Part shown: one piece after another, positions 60,915 through 64,000 of the stretch
Position numbering within the stretch: the stretch's first letter is position 1
How the letters are laid out: every line of letters begins with the position of its first letter
NCBI RefSeq assembly: GCF_001426755.1
Contig: NZ_LMFJ01000001.1
Location: forward strand, 2,686,357 to 2,750,356
DNA from: Aeromicrobium sp. Root495
GTDB lineage: Bacteria > Actinomycetota > Actinomycetes > Propionibacteriales > Nocardioidaceae
DNA: 64,000 nt
Reading direction: 5' to 3'
Translations under genes and position numbers: made by a program
Notes under the pieces: model-generated
What the model was told of the DNA's origin: nothing
Database searches by the model: none
What the model saw: only the letters and a program-made list of their open reading frames with translations

Positions 60915-61945
60915 GCTTCGCCGGGTCGGTCCAGGCCCCGTCGGCAGCGGTCCGCGAGGAGGCCGCCGAGCGTCTGGCCGCGCTCGCGACGCCCACCGGC
61001 GCCCTGGGCCGGCTCGGCGACCTCGCGGTCTGGCTGTCCGCAGCGCAGGGACAGGTCCCGCCCGCGCCGGTCGAGCACGTCCGCGCCGTCGTGTTCGCCG
61101 GTGACCACGGCGTCACGGCCCACGGTGTCTCGGCCTACCCGGCAGCCGTCACGCCGGCCATGGTCCGCACGTTCCTCTCCGGTCGCGCGGGCGTGAGCGT
61201 GCTCGCCGCCCAGCACGGCGTCTCGGTGCGGGTCCTCGACCTCGCCGTCGACGACGACCTCGAGGGCGTCGATCCCGCCGTCCAGGCGTTCAAGGTCCGC
61301 CGCAGCAGCGGTGCGATCCACGTCGAGGACGCGCTGACCCGCGCGGAGGCCCTCCAGGCCATCGACGCCGGCGCCAAGGTGGCGCTCGAGGAGATCGCCG
61401 CCGGCGCTCAGCTGCTCATCAGCGGCGACATGGGCATCGGCAACACCACGCCCTCGGCCGCGCTCGTGGCCGCGGTGCTCGGTCTCCCGGCTGACGAGGT
61501 CGTCGGTCGTGGAACGGGCGTCGACGACGCTGGGCTGCAGCGCAAGACCGACGTCGTCCAGGCCGCCCTCGACCGCACCGCGGGCCGTCACGAGGACCCG
61601 GTCGACCTCCTCGCCGCGCTCGGCGGTGCCGACATCGCCGCCGCCGCGGGGTTCCTCGCGATGGCCGCCGTCGAGGGCGTCCCGGTGCTGCTCGACGGGC
61701 TCATCGGCGTCGCCGCCGGTCTCGTCGCCGAGCAGCTCGCGCCGGGAGCGTCGGCGTGGTTCGCCGCGGGGCACCGCTCCACCGAGCCGGCCCAGTCGCT
61801 CGCGCTGTCCAAGCTGGGCCTCGAGCCTCTGCTCGACCTGGGGCTGCGCCTCGGGGAGGGCAGCGGTGCCGTCGCCGCCGTCCCGCTCGTGCGGTCCGCC
61901 GCGCTTCTTCTGCGCGACACCGCGCTCCTCGCCGACATCCTCTGA
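60911..61945 (+). CDS. cobT: Nicotinate-nucleotide:dimethylbenzimidazole phosphoribosyltransferase
   Basis: 344 residues from GTG 60911. It activates the lower-ligand base to alpha-ribazole phosphate. TPTGALGRLGDLAVWL near residue 27, VVFAGDHGVTAHGVSAYP near 65, SGDMGIGNTTPSAAL near 170 and GLIGVAAGLVA with the later catalytic-Glu region EPLLDLGLRLGEGSGA are standard for CobT. Coupled to cbtA and followed by cobD after 2 bp. Confidence 0.96.
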   Translation: MSFAGSVQAPSAAVREEAAERLAALATPTGALGRLGDLAVWLSAAQGQVPPAPVEHVRAVVFAGDHGVTAHGVSAYPAAVTPAMVRTFLSGRAGVSVLAAQHGVSVRVLDLAVDDDLEGVDPAVQAFKVRRSSGAIHVEDALTRAEALQAIDAGAKVALEEIAAGAQLLISGDMGIGNTTPSAALVAAVLGLPADEVVGRGTGVDDAGLQRKTDVVQAALDRTAGRHEDPVDLLAALGGADIAAAAGFLAMAAVEGVPVLLDGLIGVAAGLVAEQLAPGASAWFAAGHRSTEPAQSLALSKLGLEPLLDLGLRLGEGSGAVAAVPLVRSAALLLRDTALLADIL

Positions 61946-61947
61946 CC

Positions 61948-62868
61948 GTGGGACTCGAGCGGGCTCTCGGCCTCGGCCTCGGGTTCGCTGCGGACCGCGC
62001 GTTCGGCGACCCGCAGCGCTGGCACCCGGTGGCGGGGTTCGGGCGTGCGGCAGGTGCGCTGGAACGTCGGCTCTGGGCCGACTCACGTCCTCGGGGCGCC
62101 GTGTTCACCGCCGTGGCCGTGGGCGTGCCGGTCGTGGTGGCCCGGGTCGTGGAACGTCGGAACGGCCGGGCGGGGCGGCTCGTCCTCACGGCGGTGAGCA
62201 CGTGGGCCGTGCTGGGCGCACGGTCGCTCGAGCGCGAGGCGCTGGCCGTCGGTGCGCTGCTCGACGCCGACGACCTTCCCGCCGCTCGGCAGCGCCTCAC
62301 CCATCTCGTGGGACGCCGGACCTCGGAGCTGACCGAGCCTGACGTGGTGCGGGCCGTGGTGGAGTCCGTCGCCGAGAACACCTCCGACGCCGTCGTCGCG
62401 CCGCTGTTCTGGGGTGGGGCGGCCGGGGTGCCGGGCCTCATCGGCTACCGCGCCGCCAACACGCTCGACGCGATGGTGGGGCACAGGACGGAGCGACTCC
62501 TGCAGTTCGGCTGGGCATCGGCGCGGCTCGACGACGTGCTCAACCTGCTGCCCGCTCGTCTCGCTGCGCTGCTCGCGGCCGGACTGGGCTCCGACCCGTC
62601 GGGCGCGCTCGCGGCCTGGCGGCGGGACGCCGGTGACCACCCGAGCCCCAACGCCGGTCCGGTCGAGGCGTCCTTCGCGGGGGCCCTGGGGATCCAGCTG
62701 GGCGGCGAGACGATCTATGCCAGCGGCGTGGAGCAGCGGCCCCGCATGGGCTCCGGCCCGGCGCCCGCGCTGCCCGAACTCCGCCGCGCCACCGCCCTCG
62801 CGCGGCGCGTCGACCTCGGCGCCCTCGCCGTCGCCGCCCTCCTCGCCCTCCGCCCCCGCCGACGGTGA
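61948..62868 (+). CDS. cobD: Adenosylcobinamide-phosphate synthase
   Basis: 306 residues from GTG 61948. Membrane enzyme (CbiB/CobD) attaching aminopropanol phosphate to adenosylcobyric acid. LGFAADRAFGDPQRWHPVAGFGR at the start, VESVAENTSDAVVAPLFWGG near 138, GYRAANTLDAMVGH near 165 and the C-terminal NAGPVEASFAGALGIQLGG are family signatures. The usual membrane segments are present. Its aminopropanol substrate would come from the CobC half of cobBC. A 41-bp tandem array begins at its 3' end. Confidence 0.95.
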   Translation: MGLERALGLGLGFAADRAFGDPQRWHPVAGFGRAAGALERRLWADSRPRGAVFTAVAVGVPVVVARVVERRNGRAGRLVLTAVSTWAVLGARSLEREALAVGALLDADDLPAARQRLTHLVGRRTSELTEPDVVRAVVESVAENTSDAVVAPLFWGGAAGVPGLIGYRAANTLDAMVGHRTERLLQFGWASARLDDVLNLLPARLAALLAAGLGSDPSGALAAWRRDAGDHPSPNAGPVEASFAGALGIQLGGETIYASGVEQRPRMGSGPAPALPELRRATALARRVDLGALAVAALLALRPRRR

Positions 62869-63168
62869 CCTGGCGTCCGTTTCAGTGCGGCCGAGCCGTC
62901 GAGCGGTGACTTGGCGTCCGTTTCCTGGCGGCCGAGCCGTCGGGCGGTGACTTGGCGTCCGTCTCAGTGCGGCCGAGCCGTCGGGCGGTGACTTGGCGTC
63001 CGTTTCGGTGCGGCCGAGCCGTCGAGCGGTGACTTAGCGTCCGTTTCCTGGCCGCCGAGCCGTCGGGCGGTGACCTGGCGTCCGTCTCAGTGCGGCCGAG
63101 CCGTCGAGCGGTGACTTGGCGTCCGTTTCCTGGCCCGATCACGGTCCAGACGGACGCTAAGTCACCGC
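62864..63168. repeat. 41-bp tandem repeat array with terminal inverted core
   Basis: Six full 41-bp units start at 62864, 62905, 62946, 62987, 63028 and 63069; a seventh, truncated unit starts at 63110. Each begins GGTGACYTRGCGTCCGT and ends GCCGAGCCGTCGRGC, with a 5-nt variable part (AGTGC, CTGGC or GGTGC). The array closes with the core in reverse (ACGGACGCTAAGTCACCGC, to 63168), which supplies the cobK stop. No gene is seen in the gap. Confidence 0.95.
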
Positions 63169-63908
63169 TCCCACGGCTGGGCGTGGAGCCAGGCAGTGGC
63201 GGCGGCGGGGTCGCTCACGGTCTCGACGGCGTCGGTGGCGGGGTGGCGGCGGACGATCACGACCGGCAGTCCCAGCTCACCCGCGACCTCGAGCTTGGGC
63301 CACGTGAGGCTGCCGCCGGAGTCCTTGGTGACGACGACGTCGACCCGGTGCTCGGCCATGAGGGCCCGCTCGCCGTCGGCGGTGTACGGGCCGCGACTCA
63401 GGAGCAGGGTCCAGGCGTCGGGGATCTCGACGTCGGGCGGATCGACCACGCGCACCGCGGCGGCGTGCTCCGCAAGGGGCTCGACGAAGTGGCCCAGGCC
63501 TTGGCGGCCGACCGTCAGGAAGGGCCGCTCGCCCAGCGCCGCCGCGGTGCGTGCGGCCGCGTCGAGGTCGTCGGCCCAGTGCCATCCGTCCGCACCAGGG
63601 GCGTCGGCCCAGCCGGGCCGCTCGAGACGCAGGAGCGGGACGCCCTCGGCGGTGCAGGCGGCGACGGCGTTGCGCGAGATCCCCGCGGCGAAGGGATGCG
63701 TCGCGTCGACGACGGCCGTGACCTCCCGATCACGGAGGTACGCCCGCAGACCAGCGATCCCGCCGAAGCCGCCGATGCGCACCGGCCCGACCGGCAGCCT
63801 GGGCCGCGCGACCCGACCGGCGAGGGAGGACTCGACCTCGATGCCGTCGCGCACCAGCTCTTCCGCGAGCGCCCGCGCCTCACCCGTCCCACCGAGCAGC
63901 AGGATCAT
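63162..63908 (-). CDS. cobK: Precorrin-6A reductase
   Basis: 248 residues from ATG 63908. NADPH-dependent reductase acting between CobF and Cob[18 protein letters not shown] at the start (nucleotide-binding), [17 protein letters not shown] near 75 and [18 protein letters not shown] near 195 are the family motifs. The chosen start gives the usual length; an upstream in-frame start adds an Arg/Ala-rich stretch. Its stop codon lies inside the terminal repeat unit. The 92 bases to the right edge show nothing recognisable. Confidence 0.95.
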   Translation of the reverse strand: MILLLGGTGEARALAEELVRDGIEVESSLAGRVARPRLPVGPVRIGGFGGIAGLRAYLRDREVTAVVDATHPFAAGISRNAVAACTAEGVPLLRLERPGWADAPGADGWHWADDLDAAARTAAALGERPFLTVGRQGLGHFVEPLAEHAAAVRVVDPPDVEIPDAWTLLLSRGPYTADGERALMAEHRVDVVVTKDSGGSLTWPKLEVAGELGLPVVIVRRHPATDAVETVSDPAAATAWLHAQPWER

Positions 63909-64000
63909 GCCGACCGCCGCCGCCCGGGACCAACGACGAGGGAACGTGGTCGCTCCCACGACCCGGACCCCTCATCGTTCGTCCCCACCGCACGAAGGAT

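Noticed and set aside
62882..63142. Small minus-strand open frame across the tandem array
   Set aside because: It encodes only the repeat translated in rotating frames and has no ribosome site; it is a by-product of the array.
62864..63168. CRISPR-like array
   Set aside because: The 41-bp units are directly adjacent with only a 5-nt variable part, so there are no unique spacers, and no cas gene is nearby.

Overview
The window is very GC-rich, densely coded DNA from an actinobacterium. The order dacB-metalloprotease-tilS-hpt-ftsH-folE-folP-folB-folK, the DUF3180, DUF2461 and SCO6745-type proteins, frequent GTG starts and ATGA/GTGA stop-start overlaps point to a member of the Nocardioidaceae, such as an Aeromicrobium-like or Nocardioides-like species. 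That assignment is inferred from gene content; no rRNA or marker phylogeny is available here. Nothing looks like a prophage, integrative element, IS, CRISPR array or tRNA.

Layout. 1-2.6 kb: end of a probable cell-surface polymer locus (an unidentified partial gene and a polysaccharide pyruvyl transferase). 2.7-4.3 kb: a DUF885 peptidase-like protein. 4.4-15.7 kb: a conserved housekeeping block with folate genes behind ftsH, then hpt, tilS, a zincin-like metalloprotease, dacB and ppa. It is interrupted by one AbiEi/nuclease-like gene bracketed by inverted copies of a 75-bp double-hairpin repeat. 15.7-20.7 kb: a TetR gene divergent from a Baeyer-Villiger monooxygenase, a P450, a quinone oxidoreductase-like enzyme and an orphan gene. 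20.8-28.4 kb: a six-gene desferrioxamine-type hydroxamate siderophore operon under an IdeR/DtxR-like iron box, with a penicillin-acylase-family enzyme and a second acyltransferase at its end. 28.5-31.4 kb: a TetR gene divergent from an SDR and a secreted lipase. 31.4-39.6 kb: cobS, cobU and unrelated genes, including a secreted protein with three B-lectin domains and a CHAP domain, a CPBP protease and a secreted SGNH hydrolase.

39.7-63.9 kb is mostly the aerobic (late cobalt insertion) cobalamin pathway: cobF-cobN; cobG-cobH-cobIJ; cobM-cobL; a fused BchI/BchD-like chelatase, cobO, a cobB-cobC fusion, cobA and a phosphatase; cbtB-cbtA-cobT-cobD; and cobK. An alpha/beta hydrolase and a DUF3516 helicase lie inside. 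Three cobalamin riboswitches precede cobN, the chelatase operon and the cbtBA operon. With cobS and cobU at 32-33.7 kb the set is nearly complete. cobQ (cobyric acid synthase) is not in the window, and CobG lacks its iron-sulphur C-terminal part.

The most unusual signals are non-coding or sub-genic: (i) a 75-bp two-hairpin repeat in three copies, two bracketing a single nuclease-like gene; (ii) a 41-bp tandem array next to cobK whose 17-19 bp core recurs at two other convergent gene junctions; (iii) a 45-bp in-frame element present in two adjacent cobalamin genes; (iv) different inverted repeats at nearly every convergent gene end. Recurrent TANNNT boxes 6-7 nt before start codons suggest many leaderless mRNAs.
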